Shown: piece by piece, positions 35,901 through 43,481 of the stretch
Layout of the letters: each line of letters begins with the position of its first letter
Position numbering within the stretch: position 1 is the stretch's first letter
The notes under the pieces: model-generated
Told to the model about the DNA's origin: nothing
Databases searched by the model: none
The model's input: the letters and a program-made list of their open reading frames with translations, nothing else
DNA from: Flavobacterium sp. N502540
GTDB lineage: Bacteria; Bacteroidota; Bacteroidia; Flavobacteriales; Flavobacteriaceae
DNA length: 64,000 nucleotides
Direction of reading: 5' to 3'
NCBI RefSeq assembly: GCF_025947365.1
Contig: NZ_CP110012.1
Coordinates: 4,216,001 to 4,280,000, forward strand
Position numbers and translations under genes: made by a program

Positions 35901-37586
35901 AGTATATGTTCAAAAGCAATGGCAGCAGCCGGTACACCAATGTGTGATCAGGCTGAAGCTAAAATTACAGTAACGGCAACAGTTGAACCAATATTCGAAA
36001 ATGGAACTATTGCATCAACAGGAGGAACTGTTTTCACAAACATTGCAAGTAACGATAAAGTAAATGGAGTTCCGGCAGTATTAGGAACAACAGGAAATGC
36101 TACAGTTGCAGTGTCAGGAACATGGCCAACAGGAATTACTTTAGATCCGTTAACCGGAAAAGTAAGTGTTGCGGCAGGAACCACACCGGGAACTTATAAT
36201 GTAGTTTATGAGTTATGTGACAAACTAACTCCGGCAACTTGTGCGACGGTTTCAGATGAAATCAAAGTAACTCCAGTGGTAGAGCCAATATTCGAAAATG
36301 GAACTATTGCATCAACAGGAGGAACTGTTTTCACAAACATTGCAAGCAACGATAAAGTAAATGGAGTTCCAGCAGTATTAGGAACAACAGGAAATGCTAC
36401 AGTTGCAGTATCAGGAACATGGCCAACAGGAATTACTTTAGATCCGTTAACCGGAAAAGTAAGTGTTGCGGCAGGAACCACGCCGGGGACCTATAATGTA
36501 GTTTATCAGTTATGTGACAAACTAACTCCGGCAACTTGTGCGACGGTTTCAGATGAAATCAAAGTAACAGTAATTGCAGGGACATCAATAATTGCAAATG
36601 ATGATAACATTCCAAACGTAAATGGAATAACAGGAACACCAAATGCAGGGAATGTACTAGCTGGTAATCCAAATTCGGATACTTTAAATGGCGTACCAGT
36701 TGTTATTAGCCTGGTTGATTTAAAAGTGACAACACCGGCAGTTCCAAAAACACCTGGAGCAGCAGTTCCGGTAATTGACACTACCACAGGAACAATAAGT
36801 GTTCCAGCTAATACACCGGGAGGTATCTATACATTAACGTACAGTATTTGCGAAAAATCAAATCTTTCAAATTGTGATGCTGCAACGGTAACCCTATTTG
36901 TATCAAGACCAAGTATTGCTTTAGTGAAAACGGCACATTTCAATGATGAAGATGGTGACAGTAATGCAAAAGTAGGGGAAACCATCACGTATAATTTCAC
37001 AGTATCCAATACAGGAAATGTAGCGTTGACTAATGTTTATATAGTAGATCCGTTAACTGGAATTACCATGACCGGAGGCCCAATAAATTTAGCAGTGGGA
37101 GAAGAGGATAGTACTTCTTTTACAGGAACTTATTCGATCGTACAAGCTGATATTAATTCGGGAAGTATATCGAATCAAGCCGAAGTTTTTGGAACAAGTC
37201 CTGATCATATTGAGGTAAAAGACAAATCAGATGATAGTAGTGTATTGGGGGATAAACCAACTGTTTTATCGCTACAAGGTTGTGTAATTAAAGTATTCAA
37301 TGCGGTTTCTATAAATGGAGACAGTAAGAACGAGAGATTTTATATCCAGGGATTAGAATGTTATCCTGACAATACGGTTCAGATTTTTAACCGTTGGGGA
37401 GTTTTGGTTTTTGATCGTGATCATTACAATAATAATGATATTGTTTTTAGAGGTATTTCTGAAGGACGTGTTACAATCAAAGATTCAGATGGATTACCGG
37501 AAGGAACTTATTATTATATCATTAAATACAAAGACAACCAATCCAATCCACATCAGGAGGCGGGGTATTTATACCTGACCAAATAA
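26922..37586 (+). CDS. Giant repeat adhesin, T9SS type-B sorting domain
   Basis: 3554-residue surface protein. Order by approximate residue: signal peptide (1-32); N-terminal beta region; FlgD-like segment (370-430); first DUF11-like domain (532-690); choice-of-anchor A domain (700-1030); Ig-like linker; six 79-residue repeats (1115-1585); ten 134-residue DUF11 repeats (1590-2917); two near-identical 99-residue repeats (3021-3218); a divergent DUF11 (3330-3443); and a gliding-motility-associated C-terminal domain (3452-3554, FNAVSINGDSKNERF, VQIFNRWGVLVF). The C-terminal domain marks type IX secretion through a PorP/SprF partner, whose gene follows. It resembles SprB-type adhesins in layout. 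Ligand is unknown. Confidence 0.9.
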   Translation: MLNKITLKLRQLQLTFILCFLSLFSGWNVFAEGSKDLFPSGATGYRMLMSSTNNSINTTNTWGVANRGKMYVYANAGEVLYLGSSAQGKTGSGVGRIILTAPNGTSYNSGTSTTVGLISSRAQELNGPSALVGAGGYNAYSRTVGASESGIWIVEFLSDSPNLAPSPMPGGNANIQANSNWTQATNTCYIVAWDVTVAASGVAKSGRVYANVLTGHLGDATNQWNSNLKVLTYDGFQYNIQTNGVRPVYFNFFVNNKGLRSGVSNSAAPVYTSSPLARVNNYSSSATDYSFHNPTDSDDLTNFTHKIFYNTPDPSMPAEANIYNGSASTTWLNKPIITQTISNVNLRGVEGSSSGMGTAPLGGFVTFDANTNANYTIEIDVNNNNSMADPVDRILRGTAVAGSNSVRWDGKDNQGNSIPYGAKVKVAVILFNGEVHFPYIDAEDNPQGIIITRVNGSNPNSNIYWNDSIITGDSGGVAPSPVDASSRTLNTSSASGAHRWSGGYGNLGLIDTWSYVYTTPPTPTEFSVIQNAADLAVTSISDVVSGNVGSNVTYTVVVKNIGGPNDVTGAKFKFSDLALGANLAVQSFTSSSTLGGAITAQTITGGVLDATVDLPKDATVTFTIVVKVLAAGGSNPIVKATIMRPADLTDPDATADTHIGTPPVDPDVECDGTPSGVGCNNAKTDALTVIDPLPFPSTTNSCLGVFLSDVISSNPPTSIYKPATFTGDFIGRDNAINFAVGGNLTITNGAEYEGRSFVYGNFTMNKTSAFNLGVAGVGSFIVPDDNKNILTIGGNFDASVASGNLILGGESGNGQKSYGTIVYKGTKSPNVKITGDASKVINEATLDLTPYNDAFNALQVSSTAWNQLPSDPKVTFTNDGFGTYTFTCLTPAVSKSYVINIPNVLASRPNGTINFVGFPDTASLLINVPGTTTNFNIATFQFNGVTQAVGSGNKAPANEVAPFSLRILWNLPTATTVSLKGAQFWGSMVIPQRTGTVTNEMIGMNGRFIVGGNLIQNIGGSETHNYPFKGEISTTDAPVVTTPVNYCQDATATALTATGSNLKWYTAQTGGVGSATAPTPATTTVGTTTYYVSQTVGNCESARTGIDVVIKEKPVQPTAGTVTQPTCSVATGSFAISNYNAAYTYTVNPSTGVTISGATVTAPAGTYTVTATLGTCSSVVSADVVINAQPTTPVQPTAGTVTQPTCSVATGSFAISNYNAAYTYTVNPSTGVTISGTTVTAPAGTYTVTATLGTCSSVVSADVVINAQPTTPVQPTAGTVTQPTCSVATGSFAISNYNAAYTYTVNPSTGVTISGTTVTAPAGTYTVTATLGTCSSVVSADVVINAQPTTPVQPTAGTVTQPTCSVATGSFAISNYNAAYTYTVNPSTGVTISGTTVTAPAGTYTVTATLGTCSSVVSADVVINAQPTTPVQPTAGTVTQPTCSVATGSFAISNYNAAYTYTVNPSTGVTISGTTVTAPAGTYTVTATLGTCSSVVSADVVINAQPTTPVQPTAGTVTQPTCSVATGSFAISNYNAAYTYTVNPSTGVTISGATVTAPAGTYTVTATLGACSSVVSANVVIASECAGISVSKKGTYVDANADGIVNAGDRIDYTFTVTNTGNVTLAPVTITDANAVVSGSLASLAPGATDSSSFTAVHTITLADMNNGQVDNVATVTGTPPTGAPVTAKSTDPSPICATCPPKDPAACPSCTVVPLTSSPKVTVSKKATYVDANGDGIVNVGDRIDYTFTVTNTGNVTLAPVTITDANAVVSGSLASLAPGATDSSSFTAVHTITLADMNNGQVDNVATATGTPPTGAPVTAKSTDPSPICATCPPKDPAACPSCTVVPLTSSPKVTVSKKGTYVDANADGIVNAGDRIDYTFTVRNTGNVTLAPVTITDANAVVSGSLASLAPGATDSSSFTAVHTITLADMNNGQVDNVATATGTPPTGAPVTAKSTDPSPICATCPPKDPAACPSCTVVPLTSSPKVTVSKKATYVDANGDGIVNVGDRIDYTFTVTNTGNVTLAPVTITDANAVVSGSLASLAPGATDSSSFTAVHTITLADMNNGQVDNVATATGTPPTGSPVTAKSTDPSPICATCPPKDPAACPSCTVVPLTSSPKVTVSKKATYVDANSDGIVNVGDRIDYTFTVTNTGNVTLAPVTISDANAVVSGSLASLAPGATDSSSFTAVHTITLADMNNGQVDNVATVSGTPPTGSPVTAKSTDPSPICSTCPPKDPAACPSCTVVPLTSSPKVTVSKEGVYVDANADGIVNVGDRIDYTFTVTNTGNVTLAPVTITDANAVVSGSLASLAPGATDSSSFTAVHTITLADMNNGQVDNVATATGTPPTGSPVTAKSTDPSPICSTCPPKDPAACPSCTVVPLTSSPKVTVSKKATYVDANADGIVNAGDRIDYTFTVTNTGNVTLAPVTISDANAVVSGSLASLAPGATDSSSFTAVHTITLADMNNGQVDNVATVSGTPPTGSPVTAKSTDPSPICATCPPKDPAACPSCTVVPLTSSPKVTVSKKGTYVDANADGIVNVGDRIDYTFTVTNTGNVTLAPVTITDANAVVSGSLASLAPGATDSSSFTAVHTITLADMNNGQVDNVATATGTPPTGSPVTAKSTDPSPICSTCPPKDPAACPSCTVVPLTSSPKVTVSKKATYVDANGDGIVNVGDRIDYTFTVTNTGNVTLAPVTITDANAVVSGSLASLAPGATDSSSFTAVHTITLADMNNGQVDNVATATGTPPTGSPVTAKSTDPSPICSTCPPKDPAACPSCTVVPLTSSPKVTVSKKATYVDANADGIVNVGDRIDYTFTVTNTGNVTLAPVTISDANAVVSGSLASLAPGATDSSSFTAVHTITLADMNNGQVDNVATVTGTPPTGSPVTAKSTDPSPICSTCRPIDPTCSTCTVVSFIDAIDETPLVVNGLNGGTTVSVLLNDKLHGTPIVASEVNLSAVYLPTGMTLNTDGTIKVNTGTAPGVYTVIYSICSKAMAAAGTPMCDQAEAKITVTATVEPIFENGTIASTGGTVFTNIASNDKVNGVPAVLGTTGNATVAVSGTWPTGITLDPLTGKVSVAAGTTPGTYNVVYELCDKLTPATCATVSDEIKVTPVVEPIFENGTIASTGGTVFTNIASNDKVNGVPAVLGTTGNATVAVSGTWPTGITLDPLTGKVSVAAGTTPGTYNVVYQLCDKLTPATCATVSDEIKVTVIAGTSIIANDDNIPNVNGITGTPNAGNVLAGNPNSDTLNGVPVVISLVDLKVTTPAVPKTPGAAVPVIDTTTGTISVPANTPGGIYTLTYSICEKSNLSNCDAATVTLFVSRPSIALVKTAHFNDEDGDSNAKVGETITYNFTVSNTGNVALTNVYIVDPLTGITMTGGPINLAVGEEDSTSFTGTYSIVQADINSGSISNQAEVFGTSPDHIEVKDKSDDSSVLGDKPTVLSLQGCVIKVFNAVSINGDSKNERFYIQGLECYPDNTVQIFNRWGVLVFDRDHYNNNDIVFRGISEGRVTIKDSDGLPEGTYYYIIKYKDNQSNPHQEAGYLYLTK
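30264..31675 (+). repeat. Six 237-bp coding repeats
   Basis: Copies begin at 30264, 30501, 30738, 30975, 31212 and 31449 with an invariant 237-base period (79 residues, starting PTAGTVTQPTCSVATG). Copies two to five differ at only a few bases, indicating recent duplication or gene conversion. Each contributes two cysteines (QPTCSV and GTCSSV). Confidence 0.97.
31689..35670 (+). repeat. Ten 402-bp DUF11 coding repeats
   Basis: The phrase GTAAGC of VSK recurs at 31689, 32091, 32493, 32895, 33297, 33699, 34101, 34503, 34905 and 35307, exactly 402 bases (134 residues) apart. Each unit carries a 12-residue DxNxDG loop, a DUF11 body and a C-terminal CxxC-7-CxxC module; the tenth has a diverged tail with a six-residue gap. 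Alternating variant residues suggest some two-unit duplications. Confidence 0.97.
35982..36575 (+). repeat. Two 297-bp near-identical coding repeats
   Basis: Units start at 35982 and 36279 (VEPIFENGTIASTGGTVFTN) and differ at only a handful of bases. Each encodes 99 residues of cadherin-like or Ig-like beta structure with two cysteines (ELCDKLTPATCAT). Confidence 0.95.
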
Positions 37587-37602
37587 TATTCTGTACTAAT
37601 AA

Positions 37603-37634
37603 AATGGCTTAGTCAATAGGCTAAGCCATTCTTT
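37603..37634 (+). terminator. Hairpin between adhesin and sprF-like gene
   Basis: A perfect 10-bp stem, AATGGCTTAG/CTAAGCCATT, with an 8-base loop is followed only by CTTTAAAAAT. The weak T-run suggests a partial terminator or mRNA 3'-end stabiliser within the adhesin-sprF transcription unit. Confidence 0.65.
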
Positions 37635-37647
37635 AAAAATAAAATAA

Positions 37648-38556
37648 ATGAAAAAATTAGTTTTAGTTTTATTGTTTTGTTCTACTGCAGGTTTTGCCCA
37701 GCAAGATGCGCAGTTTACACAATACATGTATAATACCATCAATATAAATCCTGCTTATGCCGGTTCCCGCGGAGTTATGAGCATTTTCGGATTGTATCGC
37801 ACCCAGTGGGTTGGATTGGATGGAGCACCCGAAACCAGTAGTTTTTCGTTAAATACACCCATAAATAATAATGTAGGTTTAGGAGTATCGTTAGTCAATG
37901 ATAAAATCGGACCAACAAATGAAAACAACATATCAGCTGATTTCTCTTACTCCATACCAACATCTGCAACCGCGAAACTTTCTTTTGGTATTAAAGGTTC
38001 TGCCAATATATTTAAGCTGGATCCTACAAAGTTAAACCCGGAACATCAGGGAGATACCCAGTTTCAGGATTTTCAGAATAAATTCGCTCCAAATATCGGA
38101 GCCGGAGTTTACTGGCATACGGATAAAGCTTATGTGGGATTATCTGTTCCTAATTTTATTCAAACTACACGCTATGACGATAACGATTATTCAATCTATA
38201 AAGACCGTATCAACTATTATTTCATAGCTGGTTATGTATTTAATCTAAATCGTTATGAAACGATAAAATTCAAGCCGGCTTTAATGACTAAAATGGTGGA
38301 AGGTTCACCATTACAAGTAGATGCATCGGCTAATTTTATGTTCAACGATAAATTTGTAATCGGAGTAGCTTACAGATGGAGCGCTTCTTTTAGTGCTTTG
38401 GCAGGATTTCAGATAACCGATAGTATGTATTTAGGGTATTCCTATGATCGTGAAACCACCCGATTGGTAAACTACAACTCAGGGTCGCATGAGATATTTC
38501 TGCGTTTTGAATTCTTAAAAAATTACAGCCGAATAACTTCACCAAGATTCTTCTAA
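37648..38556 (+). CDS. PorP/SprF-family type IX secretion partner
   Basis: 302 residues with a signal peptide (cleavage after GFAQ). DAQFTQYMYNTININPAYAGSRG at the mature start and LYRTQWVGLDGAPETSSFS are the hallmark of PorP/SprF proteins; the rest is a beta barrel ending in a charged tail. Such proteins attach to cargo bearing type-B C-terminal domains and help export and anchor it in the outer membrane. It is encoded 61 bases after the giant adhesin and two bases before the OmpA gene, so it is the dedicated partner. Confidence 0.93.
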   Translation: MKKLVLVLLFCSTAGFAQQDAQFTQYMYNTININPAYAGSRGVMSIFGLYRTQWVGLDGAPETSSFSLNTPINNNVGLGVSLVNDKIGPTNENNISADFSYSIPTSATAKLSFGIKGSANIFKLDPTKLNPEHQGDTQFQDFQNKFAPNIGAGVYWHTDKAYVGLSVPNFIQTTRYDDNDYSIYKDRINYYFIAGYVFNLNRYETIKFKPALMTKMVEGSPLQVDASANFMFNDKFVIGVAYRWSASFSALAGFQITDSMYLGYSYDRETTRLVNYNSGSHEIFLRFEFLKNYSRITSPRFF

Positions 38557-38558
38557 TT

Positions 38559-40508
38559 ATGAAAATAAAAAAAATAGCATATACAGTCTTTCTGTCTTCC
38601 GTTTTCTTTAGCGGAATGGCACAAAAGTCAGGTTTAGACAAAGCTGAGAAAAATTACAATCAGTATGCTTACATAGATGCAATTGCTACTTACGAAAAGG
38701 TAGCAGAAAAAGGGTATAAAGAGGAAAAAATGCTCCAACGATTGGGTAATGCCTATTATTTTAATGGCGAGTTGGTGAGGGCTTTAAAATGGTACAAAGC
38801 TCTTTTCGGAATGAATGATCAACAGGAATTTGAGTATTATTACCGATATGCTCAAACTCTAAAAGCAACAGGGAATTATGCCAAAGCCGATAAAATATTA
38901 GAGCTTTTCAACCAAAAAGCAAGTACTGATAAAAGAGGATTGTTATTTGAAAAAAATAAAAATTATTTAGAGCAGATAAAAAATAATTCAGGACGATTTG
39001 AAATAGCCGATGCCGGAATTAATTCAAGATACTCAGATTATGGAAGTTCTTTTTTAGATAATAAATTGGTATTTGCGTCTGCCAGAGACACAGGCGGAGT
39101 TGCCAAAGCAAAATTCAAATGGACCAATAAATCGTTTACCAATCTTTATTCGGCGGAATTAAACGCTGATGGCAGTGTTGGAATTCCGAAGCGTTTTGAA
39201 AATAAGATCAATTCAAAATTTAACGAATCAACTCCTGTTTTTACAAAAGACAGACTAACGATGTATTTTACCAGAAACAATTTTTTAAACGGTACAAAAG
39301 GGACAGACGACAAGAAAGTCACTTTGCTGAAATTGTATAAGGCAAGTTACATAGAAGGTAAATGGACAAATATTGTTGAATTACCTTTTAACAGTGATCA
39401 ATACAGTGTGGCACATCCGACATTAAGTGCAGATGAAAAAAAGTTATACTTTGCTTCAGACATGCCGGGTACTTTTGGGCAATCAGATTTGTATAGTGTG
39501 ACGATTAATACTGATGGCAGTTTTGGTAAACCTGAAAACCTGGGAGCCGCAATTAATACTGAAGGAAGAGAAACTTTTCCTTTTATATCAGGAGATAACG
39601 AATTGTATTTTGCCAGCGACGGACGTCCGGGATTAGGAGGACTTGATGTGTATGTTTCGACTATTAAAAATGATTTGACTTTTAGCGAAGTTCAGAATGT
39701 TGGAGCTCCTATTAATACAAAACTGGATGATTTTGGTTTTATATTAGACAGTAAAAGCAGGACAGGTTTTTTCTCATCAAACAGAGATGGAGGACATGGT
39801 TACGATGACGTTTACCGTTTTTCGGAAACCAGAATATTGCCTTGTGAGGAGATTTTATCAGGAACTGTGATAGATGCTGAAACAAATTTGGTACTGGAGA
39901 ACGCTAAAGTAAATTTGCTTGACAATCAGCTTCAGATAATAGGAGAGGTAATAACCGGAGCCGATGGCAAGTATAGTTTTAAAGTAAATTGCAATAAAGA
40001 ATACTTTGTTCGCGCTGCAAGACAAGATTATGATACTAATGAATTACCTAAAGCAATCGATAAAACAAGTTTGACATTGCCTTTGAAAAAAACGCCACAA
40101 AAAGTAGTCGAAAAAACGATTGAAAAATTGATTGTGGGTGATGATTTGGCGAAAATTTTACACATAAAAATGATTTACTTCGATTTGGGTAAATCGATTG
40201 TTCGAAAAGAGGCTGCCATAGAGTTAGAGAAAATCCGTCAGGTGATGATTCAAAATCCAAGTATGAAAATTGATGTTCGCTCGCACACAGACAGCCGACA
40301 AACTCATGCTTACAATGAAAAACTATCCGACAGAAGAGCTAAAGCAACAGTTGCATGGCTTGTTAAAAAAGGAATAGCTGCTGATCGCATTACCGGAAAA
40401 GGATACGGAGAAACACAATTACTGAATAAATGTGCTGATGGCGTAAAATGTACTACAGAAGAACATCAGGCGAATCGAAGAAGTGAGTTCATTATTGTTT
40501 CGATGTAA
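38559..40508 (+). CDS. OmpA/PD40/TPR envelope protein of the adhesin locus
   Basis: 649 residues: a signal peptide (MAQ near 24), TPR-like helices (about 28-130), WD40-like PD40 beta-propeller repeats (about 150-425, with SADEKKLYFASDMPG and SGDNELYFASDGRPG), a carboxypeptidase-regulatory-like domain (about 432-515), and a C-terminal OmpA peptidoglycan-binding domain (about 530-649, with YFDLGKS, VRSHTDSR, RRAKATVAWL and NRRSEF). This architecture is the usual companion of PorP/SprF genes and would tie the outer-membrane complex to the cell wall. It starts two bases after the sprF-like stop, so expression is coupled. Confidence 0.93.
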   Translation: MKIKKIAYTVFLSSVFFSGMAQKSGLDKAEKNYNQYAYIDAIATYEKVAEKGYKEEKMLQRLGNAYYFNGELVRALKWYKALFGMNDQQEFEYYYRYAQTLKATGNYAKADKILELFNQKASTDKRGLLFEKNKNYLEQIKNNSGRFEIADAGINSRYSDYGSSFLDNKLVFASARDTGGVAKAKFKWTNKSFTNLYSAELNADGSVGIPKRFENKINSKFNESTPVFTKDRLTMYFTRNNFLNGTKGTDDKKVTLLKLYKASYIEGKWTNIVELPFNSDQYSVAHPTLSADEKKLYFASDMPGTFGQSDLYSVTINTDGSFGKPENLGAAINTEGRETFPFISGDNELYFASDGRPGLGGLDVYVSTIKNDLTFSEVQNVGAPINTKLDDFGFILDSKSRTGFFSSNRDGGHGYDDVYRFSETRILPCEEILSGTVIDAETNLVLENAKVNLLDNQLQIIGEVITGADGKYSFKVNCNKEYFVRAARQDYDTNELPKAIDKTSLTLPLKKTPQKVVEKTIEKLIVGDDLAKILHIKMIYFDLGKSIVRKEAAIELEKIRQVMIQNPSMKIDVRSHTDSRQTHAYNEKLSDRRAKATVAWLVKKGIAADRITGKGYGETQLLNKCADGVKCTTEEHQANRRSEFIIVSM

Positions 40509-40555
40509 TAAAGAGTTAGCTTTTTTAATAAAGTTGAGTTAATTAAATTGTTATG

Positions 40556-40588
40556 AAAAGCTGCAGGGTAATCCTGCAGCTTTTTTTT
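40556..40588 (+). terminator. Terminator of the adhesin operon
   Basis: A perfect 12-bp stem, AAAAGCTGCAGG/CCTGCAGCTTTT, with a 5-base loop runs straight into eight T residues. It is a strong intrinsic terminator 48 bases after the OmpA-type stop. Confidence 0.9.
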
Positions 40589-40701
40589 GTGCCGTACAGT
40601 CTGGAAAAAGATCCAATTGTATTAAGCTTTTATACAGATTAATTTATATTTTATTTATGACAAAACAGATTTTACTTTTTTAAAAGTGTTAAAATAATCG
40701 T

Positions 40702-40709
40702 TATATTTG
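40702..40709 (+). promoter_or_regulatory. Possible -7 element of the efflux operon
   Basis: TATATTTG matches TAnnTTTG, 135 bases before the tolC-like ATG. No TTG is seen at the normal -33 distance. The rest of this 335-base gap is a terminator and AT-rich leader. Confidence 0.35.
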
Positions 40710-40843
40710 ATGTAGTTATTTGTTTTAAAGTGTTTTACGATAGATAACATACCAAATTCCCCTTTTGTCAAATCCGCTGGTTTAGCATATTCTATTATTT
40801 AGGACTCAGATTACAATTTTTTTAATTTAAATTAAATTCAGGT

Positions 40844-42184
40844 ATGAAATCATTTATGATAAATACTTTAATGGTAATTTTTATGATTCATTGTACGGGC
40901 ATTTATGCACAGACGATTAGGCAAAATCAATTACCTGCGGTATGGACTCTGGAACAATGCATTGCTTATTCCAAGCAGCAGAATATTCAAATTAACACCT
41001 TGCGTTTAACTACTAAAAGTACAGAGCAGGATTTATTACTTTCAAAAGCAGCGAGATATCCTAATCTTTCCGGTAATGCATCCCAAACGTTTACCAATGC
41101 TAAAAATGCAGATTTAGTGGTGGGAGGTTTTCAAACCCAGGCCAGTTTTGCCGGAAATTATTCTTTAGCTTCATCAATGGTTTTATACAATGGGGGATAT
41201 TTAAACAATGATGTCAAACAAAAAGAGCTGCTTACAAAATCGGCACAGTTTAATGCCGAAGCCGCTGAGAACGACATCACCATTCAAATCACACAAGCTT
41301 ATTTGACTATTTTACTCACAAAAGAAAACAGCATTTATCTGAATGAAATTGTAGAAACTTCCAAAGCACAATTGAAATTGGGAGAGTTAAAATACAATGC
41401 TGGAAGTATCGCTAAAAAAGATTTTGTTTTGCTGAAAGCACAATTGGCAACAGACAATTACAACCTAATTTCGGTTCAGAATAATGAACGTCAGAATACC
41501 TTAACACTAAAACAATTGCTGCAGCTTCCGTCAGGTTACAATTTAAACATTCAGAAACCGGAAACGGTAGTTACCAATTTGCCGATAGAGAACTTAGAAG
41601 AAGCTCAAAAGATCGCACTCGAGCAAAGACCGGAGATAAAAAGCAGCCAATTAGAAAAAGAGGCGGCCGATTTAGAATTACTAAAATCCAAAGCAGGGTT
41701 TAAACCCACACTTAGTGCAAGCGGAACTTTGGCTTCAGGTTATTCAGACAACCAAAGCACACCATATCCGTCACAGATTGATAATAATTTCTATCAGCGT
41801 TTGGGACTTTCCTTATCGATTCCGGTATTTACGAATCGTATTGCAAGAACCGGAGTTGAAAAATCAAAGATCGCGATCGACCAGTCCAAACTTAATTTAA
41901 CCAATGCAAAAACGGTGCTTTCACAAAAAGTAGAACAGGCGTACATCAATGTTCTGAACGCTCAATCTCAGTTTACAGCTGCACAGGAACAGCTTGATGC
42001 AAATACCGAAAATTACCGAATTGCCAATGAGCAATTAAGATTGGGAGGAATCAGTACAGTAGATTATCTGTTGGAGAAGAATTTATACATTCAGGCCTTT
42101 CAGAATTTTATACAAGCAAAGTACAATGCGGTTGTGAGTTTAAAAATATACGATTTCTATAAAGGAGATCCCATCAAACTATAA
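40844..42184 (+). CDS. TolC-family outer-membrane efflux protein
   Basis: 446 residues with a signal peptide (cleavage near YAQ, 23). After WTLEQCIAYSKQQNIQI, the typical TolC-family opening, two long helical hairpin halves follow, each with barrel strands (LSASGTLASGYSD, NNFYQRLGLSLSIPVF), the internal duplication of the family. It forms the trimeric outer-membrane duct for the pump encoded by the next three genes; the membrane-fusion gene starts 10 bases later. The substrate is not evident. Confidence 0.93.
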   Translation: MKSFMINTLMVIFMIHCTGIYAQTIRQNQLPAVWTLEQCIAYSKQQNIQINTLRLTTKSTEQDLLLSKAARYPNLSGNASQTFTNAKNADLVVGGFQTQASFAGNYSLASSMVLYNGGYLNNDVKQKELLTKSAQFNAEAAENDITIQITQAYLTILLTKENSIYLNEIVETSKAQLKLGELKYNAGSIAKKDFVLLKAQLATDNYNLISVQNNERQNTLTLKQLLQLPSGYNLNIQKPETVVTNLPIENLEEAQKIALEQRPEIKSSQLEKEAADLELLKSKAGFKPTLSASGTLASGYSDNQSTPYPSQIDNNFYQRLGLSLSIPVFTNRIARTGVEKSKIAIDQSKLNLTNAKTVLSQKVEQAYINVLNAQSQFTAAQEQLDANTENYRIANEQLRLGGISTVDYLLEKNLYIQAFQNFIQAKYNAVVSLKIYDFYKGDPIKL

Positions 42185-42194
42185 AAAGAGTAAA

Positions 42195-43451
42195 ATGAGA
42201 AAAAGTAAATTAATCATCATAAGCATCATTGGAGCATTACTGATAGGATGTATAGGATACTTTGTTTTTCATAAAGAAGGAAATAATGTCGAGTTAATTA
42301 CCGAAAAACCTCATTATGGAGATATTGCCACCAGTGTAACGGCAACCGGAAAAATTCAACCCGTAGATACTGTTGCAGTAGGAACTCAGGTTTCGGGTAC
42401 CATACAAAAAGTGTTTGTCGATTTTAATTCCGTAGTAAAAAAAGGACAGTTGTTGGCACAGATTGATCAGTCATTGCTTCTTGCGCAGGTACAGCAAATT
42501 ACAGCTAATTTACAGGTAGCAAAGAATAATTTGAGTTACCAGCAATCTAATTTTAACAGACAAAATGAATTATACAAAGCGGGAGGTATTAGCAGGGCCG
42601 ATTTTGAAACCGCAAAAAACCTCTATGAAGTAGCAAAAGACAATGTCAATAGCGTTGCTGCTCAGCTAAGATCGGTACAAAAAAGCCTTTCTTTTACAAA
42701 TATTTTCTCGCCTATAGACGGAACAGTTTTATCACGAAAAGTAAGCGAAGGACAAACGGTAGCAGCCAGTTTAAACACGCCAACATTGTTTAGTATTGCC
42801 AAAGACCTTACCAAAATGCAGGTTCAGGCCTCTGTTGATGAAGCCGATGTTGGAAACGTAAAAGTTGGTGAAAAAGCAACATTTACGGTAGATGCTTTTC
42901 CTGACGATGTGTTTATAGGAACCGTAATCGAAGTGCGTTTACAGCCTACTATTTCTTCCAATGTCGTGACCTATACTACAATAATCAACGCACCCAATGA
43001 CAACTTAAAGCTAAAACCCGGAATGACCGCTAACATTATTATCTATACCAACGAAGTAAAGAATACTTTGCTTATTTCGGCAAAGGCAATTGCTTTTCAA
43101 CCAGATTCTACTTTAGGAAAACAGTTTAAGATTAGAAATATTTTACAGGGGAAACACAAAGGAGGTAAAGGGTATCGCAATAAAGAAGGAGGAAATACAA
43201 ATTCTAACCTTAAAGTTCCCGACAGTATCGATCATAAAAAAGCAATCGTATGGCAAAGAGTAGGAGATTCGATTGCACCAAAACACATAAAAATTGGGCT
43301 GGACGACGATATAAACATACAGGTAATTAAAGGACTATCGGCACAAGATGAAATTATTACAGGAGTTAATGTGTCAAAACAATCTAAAAGTTCTAAAGCG
43401 TCAGATTCCAGTCCGTTTATACCAAAACGTGGCGGAGGCGGAAAAAGATAA
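42195..43451 (+). CDS. MacA-like periplasmic membrane-fusion protein
   Basis: 418 residues: an N-terminal membrane anchor (about 5-25), a lipoyl/barrel-sandwich motif (TATGKIQPVDTVAVGTQVSG, about 50-69), a helical hairpin (about 98-160), then PIDGTVLSRKVSEGQTV and a beta-barrel domain. The C-terminal part contains a lysine/glycine/asparagine-rich insertion (about 317-340) and a glycine-rich end. It bridges the ABC permease to the TolC-type duct. It belongs to a four-gene operon. Confidence 0.93.
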   Translation: MRKSKLIIISIIGALLIGCIGYFVFHKEGNNVELITEKPHYGDIATSVTATGKIQPVDTVAVGTQVSGTIQKVFVDFNSVVKKGQLLAQIDQSLLLAQVQQITANLQVAKNNLSYQQSNFNRQNELYKAGGISRADFETAKNLYEVAKDNVNSVAAQLRSVQKSLSFTNIFSPIDGTVLSRKVSEGQTVAASLNTPTLFSIAKDLTKMQVQASVDEADVGNVKVGEKATFTVDAFPDDVFIGTVIEVRLQPTISSNVVTYTTIINAPNDNLKLKPGMTANIIIYTNEVKNTLLISAKAIAFQPDSTLGKQFKIRNILQGKHKGGKGYRNKEGGNTNSNLKVPDSIDHKKAIVWQRVGDSIAPKHIKIGLDDDINIQVIKGLSAQDEIITGVNVSKQSKSSKASDSSPFIPKRGGGGKR

Positions 43452-43481
43452 TAATAGTGTAAGGATTCAAAGCAAACAATC

